From contig NC_079878.1 of the NCBI RefSeq assembly GCF_029227915.1, forward strand, positions 17,176,001 through 17,240,000: a stretch of 64,000 bases of DNA, given 5' to 3'. The notes below the pieces were generated by a model that was given only the letters and a program-made list of their open reading frames with translations, was not told where the DNA came from and did not search any database. The translations under genes were made by a program, and so were the position numbers. Below are positions 31,580 to 40,897 of the stretch, piece by piece. Each line of letters begins with the position of its first letter. Within the stretch, counting starts at the first letter, position 1. The stretch comes from Hydractinia symbiolongicarpus (Eukaryota > Cnidaria > Hydrozoa > Anthoathecata > Hydractiniidae).

Positions 31580-34500
31580 ACGGGACGGATGTCGATGGGA
31601 ACTTAGGCATGGTGCGATCACACGTGAAAACCCTGATCGAGAACCAGGTTAAAGACATGGGGTCTGCTAAGGTGCAGTGTTCCCTCTGGATTCTCTGGAA
31701 GAAGCCAGTGGAGGGTACCAACGAGTTTTTCGAAGTGGATAAGGTCTTCCATAGCAACATGACACCGGTCGTCCAGGGTACCGACTTGGAAGAGGTGTTA
31801 GATACGATGCTTGCCCAAGTCAGGACGCATGTGGAGAACCCAGCGTTGCTTTAGCATCGGTCGATTCATACATCTCGACGTAGACTTCCAAAAGCTCAGG
31901 CTGACGAGGGGTTCCACATATATCAAAGCACCCAAGTGGATAGCCACCAAAAAGGCCACCATTAACCCCGCGAACAAGGATGAGGAGTGTTTCAGGTGGA
32001 GCATTATCGCTGCTCTGCAGCATGAGGATATCGGTGATCATTCAGAACGCGTGACCAAGCTAAGACCCTACATGGAACAATACAACTGGCAGGGCATCGA
32101 GTTTCTCACAAGCATCAAGGACATATCCAAATTTGAGAAGAACAACCCTGACATTGCGGTGAACGTCTTGTACGTGACTGGGAAGACGATCAATATCCTG
32201 CGTCGATCTACACACAATGGACGTGTGAAACAGGTTAATCTGTTACTCCTCACGGATGAAAAGAAGACCCACTAATAGCCGTCAAAAATCTTTCACGGCT
32301 ATTGGGTAGCGAGACATCGAAGAATACGGCGAAAATGCACTTCTGCCTGAACTGCCTACAAGCCTTTCCAACAATCGAATCGCGTGATAAGCACTATGGT
32401 TACTGCAGGGACAACGAAGCGGTCAAGATCACGATGTCAAGCGGAAAGGAAAAGTGGCTCTACTACAAGGATGGTCAGCAGCAGTTTAAAGTACCATTCG
32501 CCATCTATGCAGACTTCGAATCCCTGCTCGTTCCTATGACTGAAGATAAGAGGGAGACTAAGACGAAGAAGGTGAACAAGCACGTACCATGTGGCTGGTG
32601 CACCTATAGTACTTTCGCCTGCGGCGATATAATCATATCCCTTGTTTAGATACCGTGGTAAGGACTGCGTGAAGAGGTTCGTCCAACACCTGCAGGATGA
32701 GGTAAAGCCTCTCTACGCTACTTTCCCTCAGCAAGACATGTTGCTTCCAACGGAGGTGTTACAAAGAGAGCGCGAAGCGGCAAAGACATGTCATATCTGC
32801 ATAAAACCCTTTGATGATGACAACCGCAAAGTCAGGGACCACTGCCACTACACAGGGGTATATAGAGGCGCTGCACACAATCTCTGCAATTTGAAGTACA
32901 AGATACCAAGCCACGTGCCCGTGATCTTCCACAATCTTTCGGGGTACGACGCCCACTTGTTCATCCGAGAACTAGGGGAGAAGTATGACACCTAGGATAT
33001 TGGCTGCATCGCTGAAAACACTGAAAAGTATATCTCCTTCAACGTAAAAATCAAGTTACCCATTGGAGGTATGGGGTATGGTGATGGTGAAATGTATAAC
33101 AAGATCGAGATCAGGTTCATTGACAGCTGTCGCTTCATGACATCAAGCCTGGAAAAATTGGCAAGCAACCTCGACGATGAACAGTGCAAAAATCTCCGTT
33201 GGTATTTCGCTGAGGATGACACATTTAAGCTCATGCGCAGAAAGGGCGTCTACCCCTACGAGTACATGAATGGCTGGCGACGATTCAAAGAGACTGAGCT
33301 ACCTCCCAAGGAAGCCTTCTATAGCAAGCTGAACATGAAAGGGATCAGCGATGAAGATTATGAGCATGCTCAAAAAGTATGGAATGTCATCACTCCAAAG
33401 GGTGCTGAGGTTAACATGGGTGACTATCACGATATATACCTCGTCGCAGACGTCTTGCTATTGACTGATATCTTCCAGAGCTTTCGAAGCGTGTGCTTAG
33501 AGAACTACAAGCTCGACCCTGCCCACTTCTACAGTGCACCAGGCTTGGCATGGAAAGCAGCGTTGAAGTATACCGAGATAAAGCTGGAGCTCCTTACGGA
33601 TCCCGACATGCTCCTGATGTTTGAAAAAGGTATTCGTGGAGGCATAACTCAAGCTATGCACAGGTATGCCAAAGCCAACAACAAGTATATGGGGGATCAA
33701 TACGGTCCGGAAGTTGAGTTGTCATACTTGCAGTATCTAGATGCCAACAATTTGTACGGCTGGGCCATGCGTCAAGACCTCCCCACGCACGGATTCAAGT
33801 GGCTGTCGAACGTTGAGACCTTTACCTTGAAGCGCATCGAAAAGCTCGTCGCTGACAAGCACCGATATATCTTGGAAGTTGATGTCAACTATCCGGAGAG
33901 CCTACACGACAAGCACAACGAGTTACCCTTTCTACCCGCAAGGTGGTTCACAGGGTCGAGAAATTGATACCAAATTTGGAACACAAGCGGATGTACGTGG
34001 TGCACATCAGAACCCTTCATCAAGTCCTAAAGCATGGGCTCGAGCTCAAGAAAGTATACAGAGTCATCCAGTTTAACCAGAAGCCTTGACTGAGAGACTA
34101 CATCGATCACAACACGCGGTTGAGAACAGCCGCCAAAAATAATTTCGAGAAGGACTTCTACAAGCTCATGAACCTCTCTGTGTTCGGTAAAACTATGGAG
34201 AACCTGAGGAATCACCATAACATCCAGCTAGTCAGGAATGAAGCTGCCTACACGAAGCTTGTCATGAAGCCGAACCTCAAGGATGGGAACTACTTCAGCA
34301 GCTACCTCATGGGCGTGGAGATGGGCAAGGCTGAGGTAAAGATAAACAAGCCGGTGTATATTGGTCAAGCAATTTTAGACAACTCGATAATCGTTATGTA
34401 CGAGTTTCACTACGACTATATGCAGCCCAAATACGGTAGCAAGTTGCGGATCTGCTATAATGACACGGACTCTTTCGTGTACCACATCAGAACAGAGCAC

Positions 34501-34920
34501 TCTTATCGCGACATTGCCGACGATGTAGAGACACGTTTCGATACAAGTGTCTATGGCAATGATGATGGCAGACCTCTCCCCATTGGCAAAAACAAAAAGG
34601 TCGTGGGCTTGATGAAGGATGAACTTAAGGGTAAAATCATGACAGAGTTCATCACCTTGAGAGCCAAGCTGTATGCTTACAAGAGTATCACAAAAGAGGG
34701 CGGCGATCGCCAATCGAAAGGTGTAAAGAAGTGCGTAACCAAAAAATCCATCACCTTTGAAGACTACCAGCGCTGCCTGGAGGATGGTGTTGGTACATAC
34801 AAAACCTGGGTCTGCATCCAAAATAGGGGGCATCAAATCTTCACGCAGGAAGTGAACAGGCTGGCACTCAATAGGGCAGACGACAAACGGATCGTACAAG
34901 CGGCTAGGCAGAGCAAATAA
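31580..34920 (+). pseudogene. Protein-primed DNA polymerase B (Polinton polB), broken
   Basis: All expected motifs are visible across frames: a C2H2-like finger (near 32345-32405), exonuclease motif I DFES (near 32514), a CHICIKPF...HCH zinc/HNH-like insert (near 32790-32850), Exo II HNLSGYDAH (near 32930), Exo III VADVLLLTD (near 33445), polymerase motif A YLDANNLYGWAM (near 33735), motif B KLMNLSVFGKTMEN (near 34160) and motif C YNDTDSFVY (near 34455). Breaks are frameshifts near 31.85, 32.27, 32.62 and 33.96 kb, a TAA at 32273, a TAG at 32993 and a TGA at 34087. It would have copied the element by protein priming. It cannot now make a full-length protein. Confidence 0.9.
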
Positions 34921-35550
34921 ATGCTAGAAGCGTTGTTACTGATTGCTATACTCTTACCGTATGTGGCTCTCATGCTCTGTTATCTGAGATATAGAAGGCT
35001 ATTAATAAATATGTCTAATCTCGCTGATATATTTGATGTAGTCGACACACCAGCAGAAGCCTTTGAACACCGCGAAAAACCTATCGACAAACGTCAAGCT
35101 TTGAAAGATGCACGTAAGGGTAAACAGCACCTCCTACCAAAAAAATGCACAGAAGCCTTCCTCGACAAGGCCTCACCCGAGGTGATCGACAAGATACATG
35201 CCGAGTTCATCCAACGTGAGCTCCAGGAGAAGGGAGAGAAAACAGCCAAGGCCTTGTCAACTTATGTCATCACCATGTATATTAAAGCTGTCAGCAACGT
35301 GGTGCCCCTCGATAGTCCCGATAAGCTACGTCAAGACCTGGAAGATGGCCCTATCAACAGGGACAGTGTGGCTGACTTGAGTATACTAGTCTATTCAGCT
35401 TTTGGTAAGCTATTGACACCTCTTTTAGTCGCTGCTCATACTGTAAACCACTGCTAACTCTCCATGTCCAAGGTAGTTGAAGAGAAGGTTGATGAGGAGC
35501 AAGAAAACAATGGGAAACAGTCTATCAAAGATACGCATGGACAATCGTGA
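34921..35550 (+). pseudogene. Membrane-anchored Polinton protein, unknown function
   Basis: The ATG directly abuts the polB stop (TAAATG). The first 28 residues are a membrane helix. The rest is helical and charged, with KQALKDARKGKQHLLPKK and a second hydrophobic patch near the end. The frame stops at TAA 35455-35457 but continues open and acidic (VEEKVDEEQENN) to TGA 35548-35550, so the original protein was probably longer by about 30 residues. No homologue in this window. Confidence 0.5.
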
Positions 35551-35790
35551 AGAGCATTGAACTAGATCTATGCAAGTTACCCCCCCCCCCCTGCGTTATT
35601 CGCATTGGTGCAGTACATCTGCTGATTTGGGTGTACATGATACCGTAATCATAACGCCTGCGGCGGCTCGCTTCCCACCTCACGTCTGTGTTTTAGAGAC
35701 GATACATTATAAGAATTCACTGGAGTACGAGGGAAGATGGTTTTCTTAACGCGGAGTGTGTGATTTTGTAACTCCCACGAGTTATGAGAA

Positions 35791-36160
35791 ATGAGCGAAC
35801 AACAACCACAAGAAGAAAGAGTCATAACAAAGCCAGTCTTTGTGACCTTGCGCCACTCTCCAGGGAGAGTCGCGCAAGGTCACAAGTTGGCGGCACTGAT
35901 GAAGAAGCAACCTGAAGCAACAAGAGGGTGCTGTAGAATCTACAGTCAAAACCTCTTCTTGAGGTACTTCTATACAGTCAGGTGGTGTATACCTTGGTGG
36001 AGCCATCGTTGTCATACTCGCCTGCGTGGCTGTTGCTGGAGTCTACTACATTACACGTAAGCAGCCCGCAGCGGCTCAGCAGCCTGCAGAGATCCCACGT
36101 GCACCAGAGCAGCGTCAGCCTTCGAAACCCCAAGCCCAAATTGACTTTTTTCACATGCGA
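35791..36160 (+). pseudogene. Single-pass membrane protein with Pro/Gln-rich tail
   Basis: The ATG at 35791 opens MSEQQPQEERVITKPVF. A long hairpin lies inside the frame (35840-35885). Further on, a frameshift near 35.91 kb and a stop precede a clear membrane segment, GGAIVVILACVAVAGVYYI, near 36000-36055. This is followed by a Pro/Ala/Gln-rich tail. The domain order suggests a small type of virion membrane protein. The family is not recognised. Confidence 0.45.
35840..35885. repeat. 21-bp stem, 4-nt loop inside a coding region
   Basis: 35840-35860 is complementary to 35865-35885 at 20 of 21 positions. It is the strongest hairpin in the Polinton block and, unlike the others, lies within an open frame (codons 17-32 of the gene above). 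Confidence 0.7.
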
Positions 36161-36169
36161 TAAACCCTA

Positions 36170-36427
36170 ATGATAAATATGAGTTCTAACGTTACACCTC
36201 TGCAAAAAGAGATAATTGACGTTCTGTATGAGACAGTCGTGGACCTTGGGTTTACATTTGCATATGCCATGGTTGGCAAGAGGTTCATTGGGATTAGTAG
36301 CCCCAGTACTAAGTTGGATACCAGCGATGTGATGAGGATGATCGCTTATTTTTCAGCGGGACGGGGAAGTCGTGAGATGGCCGTATCAAAGGGATGGATT
36401 CCCGCGAGTATAGTCCCGAAAAAGTAA
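36170..36427 (+). CDS. Conserved ~85-residue Polinton protein, intact (copy D)
   Basis: An open frame from 36170 (ATG ATA AAT ATG; an internal ATG at 36179 is equally plausible) to the TAA at 36425-36427. Blocks EIIDVLYETVVDLGFTFAYA, TKLDTSDVMRMIAYFSAGR and KGWIPASIVPKK are shared with the remnant at 20531-20722. The central part is amphipathic to hydrophobic, so membrane association is possible. The gene sits between the membrane protein and the HNH gene in both copies. The function is unknown. Confidence 0.65.
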   Translation: MINMSSNVTPLQKEIIDVLYETVVDLGFTFAYAMVGKRFIGISSPSTKLDTSDVMRMIAYFSAGRGSREMAVSKGWIPASIVPKK

Positions 36428-36443
36428 GCTGTCCAGCGAAAAG

Positions 36444-36471
36444 TTTGTGTATATCGGGTGGTATACACAAA
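36444..36471. terminator. Stem-loop between copy D genes (10-bp perfect stem)
   Basis: TTTGTGTATA at 36444-36453 pairs perfectly with 36462-36471 over an 8-nt loop, directly before the ATG at 36473. It is positionally equivalent to the hairpin at 20736-20764 in copy C but has a different sequence. Confidence 0.6.
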
Positions 36472-36472
36472 A

Positions 36473-37111
36473 ATGGAAGGGACCAAGAAATGTTCAAAAT
36501 GTAATCACTCTTTTACACTAAACAATGTTAGAATCGACAAACGTAATGGTCAATTGACGAAATTTTGCATCAAATGCCTCGATGTAATAAAGGCGTCAAG
36601 AGAACGCAGTAGGTGTATCGAACATGGTAGAATAAGATACCAATGTAAGAGGTAATCAAATATGCATCTAACATGGCAGGATAAGATCCATCTGCAAGGA
36701 CTGTGGAGGTGGAGGCATATGCATCGAACATGGTAGGATAAGATCACAATGCAAGGACTGTATTGTGATCTTATCATGGTGGATGGTGGAAGTATCTGCA
36801 AGCATGAAAAACGGAGATTGATTTGCCCTATATGTTCCCCTGCTGGACATCTCGCTCATAATGTACGCAGCCGGGTCAGCCATACCCTACAGAGGGGTAA
36901 AGAACTTAGTTCCCAGGAGTACCTCGGGTGTGATATATCCACATTGCGGACTCATATTGAAGCCCAGTTCACGAAAGGTATGACATGGGATAATTATGGA
37001 GAGTGGCATATTGATCATAAAATCCCGCTGCAATATAAGAAAAATGGGTTTGCTCCAATGCTTGATGAAATAGCGAGACGGATCCACTACACCAATACTC
37101 AACCTATGTGA
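36473..37111 (+). pseudogene. Zinc-repeat HNH endonuclease-like protein, copy D
   Basis: The ATG at 36473 gives KKCSKCNHSF and a FCIKCLDVIKASRER block. A stop at 36655 and shifts follow in a region of short repeats based on CKDCGGGGICIEHGR-like units (36.66-36.83 kb). From about 36.84 kb the frame is open to 37111, with LGCDISTLRTHIEAQ, KGMTWDNYGEWHIDHKIPL (the HNH core, all catalytic residues visible) and a C-terminal helix. The repeat region also holds an 14-bp inverted repeat at 36737-36775. It probably acted as a homing-type or mobility endonuclease. Confidence 0.65.
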
Positions 37112-37174
37112 GCAAGCGATAATATAATCAAGGGTAACCGGTTCGTCTCAGAATAGAATAAGCCTAGTGAAAAA

Positions 37175-37206
37175 AAAGCCGTGTACCTCTTACGATACAC
37201 AGCTTT
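37175..37206. terminator. Stem-loop upstream of the ATPase gene
   Basis: 37175-37185 (AAAGCCGTGTA) pairs with 37196-37206 at 10 of 11 positions over a 10-nt loop. It lies between the HNH stop (37111) and the ATPase ATG (37216). Confidence 0.5.
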
Positions 37207-37215
37207 GTGGAATAA

Positions 37216-37695
37216 ATGGCTCTTGATATCGTAAAAGAACCTCATACAGCCATCTTCACAGGGCCTACCAGCTGCGGGAAAACTCAGCGTGTACTGGACT
37301 TGCTCGAGAACGAATACAAGGGTCACTTTCACAATATCATCATACTCTGTCCTACTCTCCGCTGGAACAAGACTTACTTGGAGAGATCCTCGCTGTGGAA
37401 GGATGACTATGTGTTCCTAATCAATCCTGAAGATCAGCTGTTCGAGTGGATACAGAAGCTGTTGTCGACACTAGCGGGGGAGGACACTCTCTTTATCGTT
37501 GACGATATGATAGCCAAACGCAGCGACATGAATTTGATTAACGAAGAGACGAACATGATCAACGACTGGGAGTCGATCAAAGCTCAACTCAAAAATTCCA
37601 AGCATGCGTGCTTATATGTGAAACTCAAGCATCCTAGGACCTGGAAAATTTTGGAGTGGCGCGGCACATCAGGTGTATCCGGCGGGTACATCTGA
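37216..37695 (+). pseudogene. Genome-packaging ATPase (A32/FtsK-like) with internal deletion, copy D
   Basis: The ATG at 37216 gives a frame open for 159 codons. Walker A is GPTSCGKT (codons 15-22) and Walker B is TLFIVDD. Right after DDMIAK the frame continues with a C-terminal segment (NEETNMINDWESIK, then HACLYVKLKHPR). In copy C about 60 residues, including a LLTQSYTALPKNLRRQ sensor block, lie in between. The frame is preserved by the deletion, so the ORF looks intact but should be non-functional. It stands between HNH and BRO genes. Confidence 0.8.
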
Positions 37696-37864
37696 TCCGG
37701 CATACACACGTGGAGCCTTGAGCTAGATTGTCAGGACCCGGCATGCCATACCGGGGTAAAGGAAGGTCGAAATCCGCATGATGTCTTCATCTCTCTGGAT
37801 GGTGCTCTGGAGATTGTGCACCGTCCTCGCAACACGATCCCCGGATCCAAAACTGTAAGATAAA

Positions 37865-38734
37865 ATGTCTTGTCTTGTAGCGGTTGAATTTAACAATACC
37901 AGGTTACATACAGCAACCATCAACGGGCGCCCTTGGACTCGTGCTAAAGAAGTAGTACAAGGCGCGCTGGAGTGCAAAAAAGACACATCTTATACAACCC
38001 GCAACCACTGTAGTCAGGAAAATTACGCTCACAAGTGGCAATTGACTGGTTCGCCCGCAGCGGGCGGTGAAATGGCCATCCGACTCGCAAAAATACGACC
38101 TCTACATCAATGAGGAGGGCATGTGCAAGCTGGTGTTTGGAAGCCAGCAGCCCAAGGCAAGAAGGTTCAGGAATACTGCTGTAATACAATGTTCCCCAAA
38201 ATCCGTGAGAGTCTACATCGTCAAGCCATCGAAAAAAGAGATATGGTCCTGCCCTGCTTAATGATGACCTCGAGGATAGAAAGAGACGGCTTGTGGTGTT
38301 GAATGGCGATCTCGAGTATAGGGAGAGACAACTTGTGGTGTTGAATGGCGATCTTGGGGACAGGGATCGCCAGCTTGCGACAGAATGCCAAGAAAATGCG
38401 AGACTCCGTGAAAGGTATGTGCCACATGCTCAAGATCCTGGGAAGGACAACGTTATTATGATTTACTACAAGCATGCGAGACCTGAAGACGATAAGTACC
38501 ACCATCTCCCATACTACGGCGCTCGCGTACAAAAATGTGCTAGAAAGAAAATGGTTCAAGGATCAATACCCTAAGTCGGAGGCGATCGTAGTTATCGATA
38601 ATGCTAATGGTATGCATGGCTTTAATAGATTTAAAGAGGAAGGGCATGTGAAGCGATACATATGCCACTTCCGGCTTATCGATCTTATTCAAGACGAGTT
38701 ATGCGATCTAGGTGCTCCAGTACCAGAGGACTAG
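37865..38734 (+). pseudogene. BRO-like protein pseudogene
   Basis: The ATG at 37865 starts a Bro-N-like domain: VAVEFNNTRLHTATINGRPW, AKEVV, then in a second frame DLYINEEGMCKLVFGSQQPKA. After another shift a heptad-like region with three units of LNGDLxxRxRQL follows (38.27-38.40 kb). The C-terminal domain is split over two frames (RYVPHAQDPGKDNVIMIYYK, then a GHVKRYICHFRLIDLIQDEL end) and stops at 38734. BRO proteins of insect and large DNA viruses bind DNA and may regulate host or viral transcription. There are at least three frameshifts. Confidence 0.75.
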
Positions 38735-38745
38735 GGCATGCACAC

Positions 38746-38775
38746 TTTTTTGTAGCTCTTATGAGCCACAAAAAA
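38746..38775. terminator. Stem-loop after the BRO-like gene
   Basis: 38746-38758 pairs with 38763-38775 at 12 of 13 positions (TTTTTTGT and GCTC blocks) over a TTAT loop. It begins 11 nt after the BRO stop. Transcribed from the plus strand it would end in an A-rich arm, so it does not look like a bacterial terminator. Confidence 0.55.
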
Positions 38776-38841
38776 CACGCCTGATAATGCTGCTTGACCA
38801 CTTTAGCTGTATGTTAAAAGGTAGTTAAATGTCAAACAAAA

Positions 38842-39402
38842 ATGGAAGCCTACGTACAGAGCCAACAATTTAGAAACATTTACGACATTCGGGTACCTGT
38901 GTTGAGATGCTGCATCAAGGCAGAATCAACTACTGGGTATTTCTCACAGTGTTTGGAAAATTTTAGATTTAGGGGTTGGTCATACTATGAAGGTTTTGAA
39001 TATCCAGATAATGGCGACCTTCTAGAGAGAGAGTAGTTTTGGGTGAAAAGCCGTGGACTACAATTTCCTGTGAGGAAGAAGACGAAGTGCTCGAGGTTGA
39101 TATTGAAGACCTGGGTTTGCATATTGTTTCCGCCGAAGTGAACAAGTGGGGACGGATATGCTATGAGATTATCAAAGACCCCGAAATAAAGCTCTTGGAT
39201 CTAGCAGACCTAAAGAAAATAGGCGACATACTCAACATTCAAATCGAGGACAGAGCATTGGTTGACATCAACGACCTTGATAGCGAGCCCAATGTTATCA
39301 ATGGAATCGTCTATGGCTATCCATTCTACACCCTGCATCCTTATGAGTATGCGCCTTCATCCGATTGACTCCAGCGATGATGAAGACTCCGATGATGATT
39401 AA
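38842..39402 (+). pseudogene. Unknown Polinton protein with acidic tail
   Basis: The ATG at 38842 gives 64 codons ending in a TAG at 39034-39036. The frame then shifts to 39039-39368 with an EEEDEVLEVDIEDLGLHIVS region and a folded-looking middle. A further shift near 39.35 kb gives a strongly acidic end (SSDDEDSDDD) before TAA at 39400-39402. It has no recognised motif. It is the last plus-strand gene before the convergent integrase. Confidence 0.5.
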
Positions 39403-39449
39403 ATGGATGTTGCTCGGGTAGGTATTAACGTACCACAAAAACAACAAAT

Positions 39450-40457
39450 TTATCGCTCTTTAACATGCTCCGGAGGTACTTCAACATCCTCTGGCACTAG
39501 CATTAACTGTTCTGACACAAAGCTTCGATCAGGCCCATCAGCCAAATAGTACAGGAGACAGGTACCAGTCACGATACGATCGAGTCTATACGTTTTCCTA
39601 CTCCACCAGGCGTCAGTCGCGCGTCTTTTTTGATCGCCATGCTCCTCTTCAGGTTGCAGGAGGTACAAGTATAGACCATCATCGGGTAGGGGCTTTTCCT
39701 CAGAATGGCCTTTGCTTTTCATAAGCGGGACTTCGTCTAGCTTGATGGCCTTGCTTGGCTTCATCCCGATCATCGCGGTTTTGGTGTTGTTCAAACTTTC
39801 CACGATAGTATAGAAGTGTTTGACCCAAGTGGTACTTTGTTCATCAGAGACCAACTCTTGCGCATCTTGAGGTTTGAAAAGCCTTTCCGCGAGCACCTTG
39901 TTATAGGACTCCACGAACGCCGTGAAATTGTGGTGATATTTCGTGGTAGCCCTTTTAATTTCAACACCCTTACCTTCCAGGAGATTGCTCACGTCTGATT
40001 TGAATTCCGAACCATTGTCACACTGGAAAACCCTCGGCTATCCTAAAGGTCCAGCTTTTTAGATATTCTTGATCATGTCTGCGACTTCGCTGGCTTTCTT
40101 GGTCCTCAAAGGTCTCGCTACTTTGTACCTCGAAGCCACGTCAATGCCCGTGAGGATGTATTTATAGGTGTTTCCATAGACTTTATTGTAAGGCATATAG
40201 AGCAAGTCGAACTGGTGCATTTCGTTGGGCTTTGTGATTGTGAAATGTGGGTAGTTGATGCGCTTCGGGTTTTTGATATGTCTAAGCCACAGGAGTTGAC
40301 GAGTCAACCAATCAGTAACTCTCTTTTTAGAAACGCCAGAGTGTTCAGCGAGTAGTTTAATGGCTTTTCGAGCAGTCCAGAGATGTTCCGGGGTGTAGTA
40401 GATTTGGTTTAGCTTTTCAACTTCTTCAGCCGTAAGGATATACTTTACTTTCGACAT
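39450..40457 (-). pseudogene. Retroviral-type integrase (Polinton)
   Basis: The ATG at 40457 (MSKVKYILT) starts a zinc-less helical N-domain with a HTH-like GVSKKRVTDWL segment. The catalytic core has FDLLYMP (first Asp), FQCDNGSEF (second Asp) and FVESYNKVLAERLF (Glu), so the DDE triad is present. The C-terminal region has a YRLDRIV chromo/SH3-like segment. A TAA-type stop with a nearby second stop around 40.04-40.06 kb splits the gene between the first and second Asp. The frame is otherwise open to 39450. It would join element ends to the host genome. Confidence 0.85.
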
Positions 40458-40477
40458 GTTTATTTTACATGTCGAAA
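40449..40477. terminator. Stem-loop spanning the integrase start codon
   Basis: 40449-40459 pairs perfectly (11 bp) with 40467-40477 over a 7-nt T-rich loop. It lies 15 nt after the stop of the upstream minus-strand gene (40492) and contains the integrase ATG, so it could mark the upstream transcript end. Confidence 0.55.
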
Positions 40478-40491
40478 AGCTTCCGTTATGT

Positions 40492-40891
40492 CTACATATA
40501 CTTGGACGCTGCGAAACCAAGGAGGGCCAGGGACCATACGATGAACGTCAATTCACCGTCCTGTTGTTGCTTCGAGGGTACGTAGAAATCTGCCAAACGA
40601 TGGGGCCTTTTCGATCGTCGCGATATAGTACTCTCTCATGCCTTCGTCAAGCCCTTTGAGAATCTCCACAGCTTGGCGCTTAAGCTCCCACTGTTGGTTG
40701 TTCCAGTCGATCTTCGCTTGCCGATCCCTTACCCACTCTGCTTGAGCAGCTTGTAATTGTTCAATAGCTTTATCGTGTCTCTTCTGTTCCTCTTCACCAT
40801 ACCCCGAGAGCTTGCTGAATAGTTAATTTGAACCGCTAAACGCGAGCGCGTTAATCAATGCCCCTCCTGTCATTACTGCCAAGGTGGGCAC
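40492..40891 (-). pseudogene. Short membrane protein, copy D
   Basis: It begins 6 nt after the capsid stop, with GTG where copy A has ATG. The ALAFSGSN block is followed by an in-frame TAA in place of a Tyr codon. The long charged helix DKAIEQLQAAQAEW leads to a C-terminal hydrophobic end (FIVWSLALLGFAASKYM) in a shifted frame, closing at 40492. Total length is about 130 residues, with hydrophobic ends and a charged coil. The conserved position behind the capsid gene suggests a virion or assembly role. Confidence 0.65.
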
Positions 40892-40897
40892 CTTTAT

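Noticed and set aside
32275-32302. Hairpin with AGCCGT arms inside polB as another spacer signal
   Set aside because: It lies in polB coding sequence where conserved residues explain the bases, so it is probably coincidental.
22961-34089. Alternative genetic code or stop readthrough in Polinton genes (TAG for Gln, TGA for Trp)
   Set aside because: All three stop codons occur, at different residues in different copies, together with many frameshifts. This is ordinary pseudogene decay rather than recoding.
34375-34899. 174-residue minus-strand frame
   Set aside because: Lies antisense to the polB palm domain, which has clear motifs B and C on the plus strand.
38746-38775. Bacterial rho-independent terminator
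   Set aside because: The host is eukaryotic and the hairpin recurs in AT-rich spacers irrespective of a U-tract; the hairpin-type 3'-end signal of large DNA viruses is a better model.
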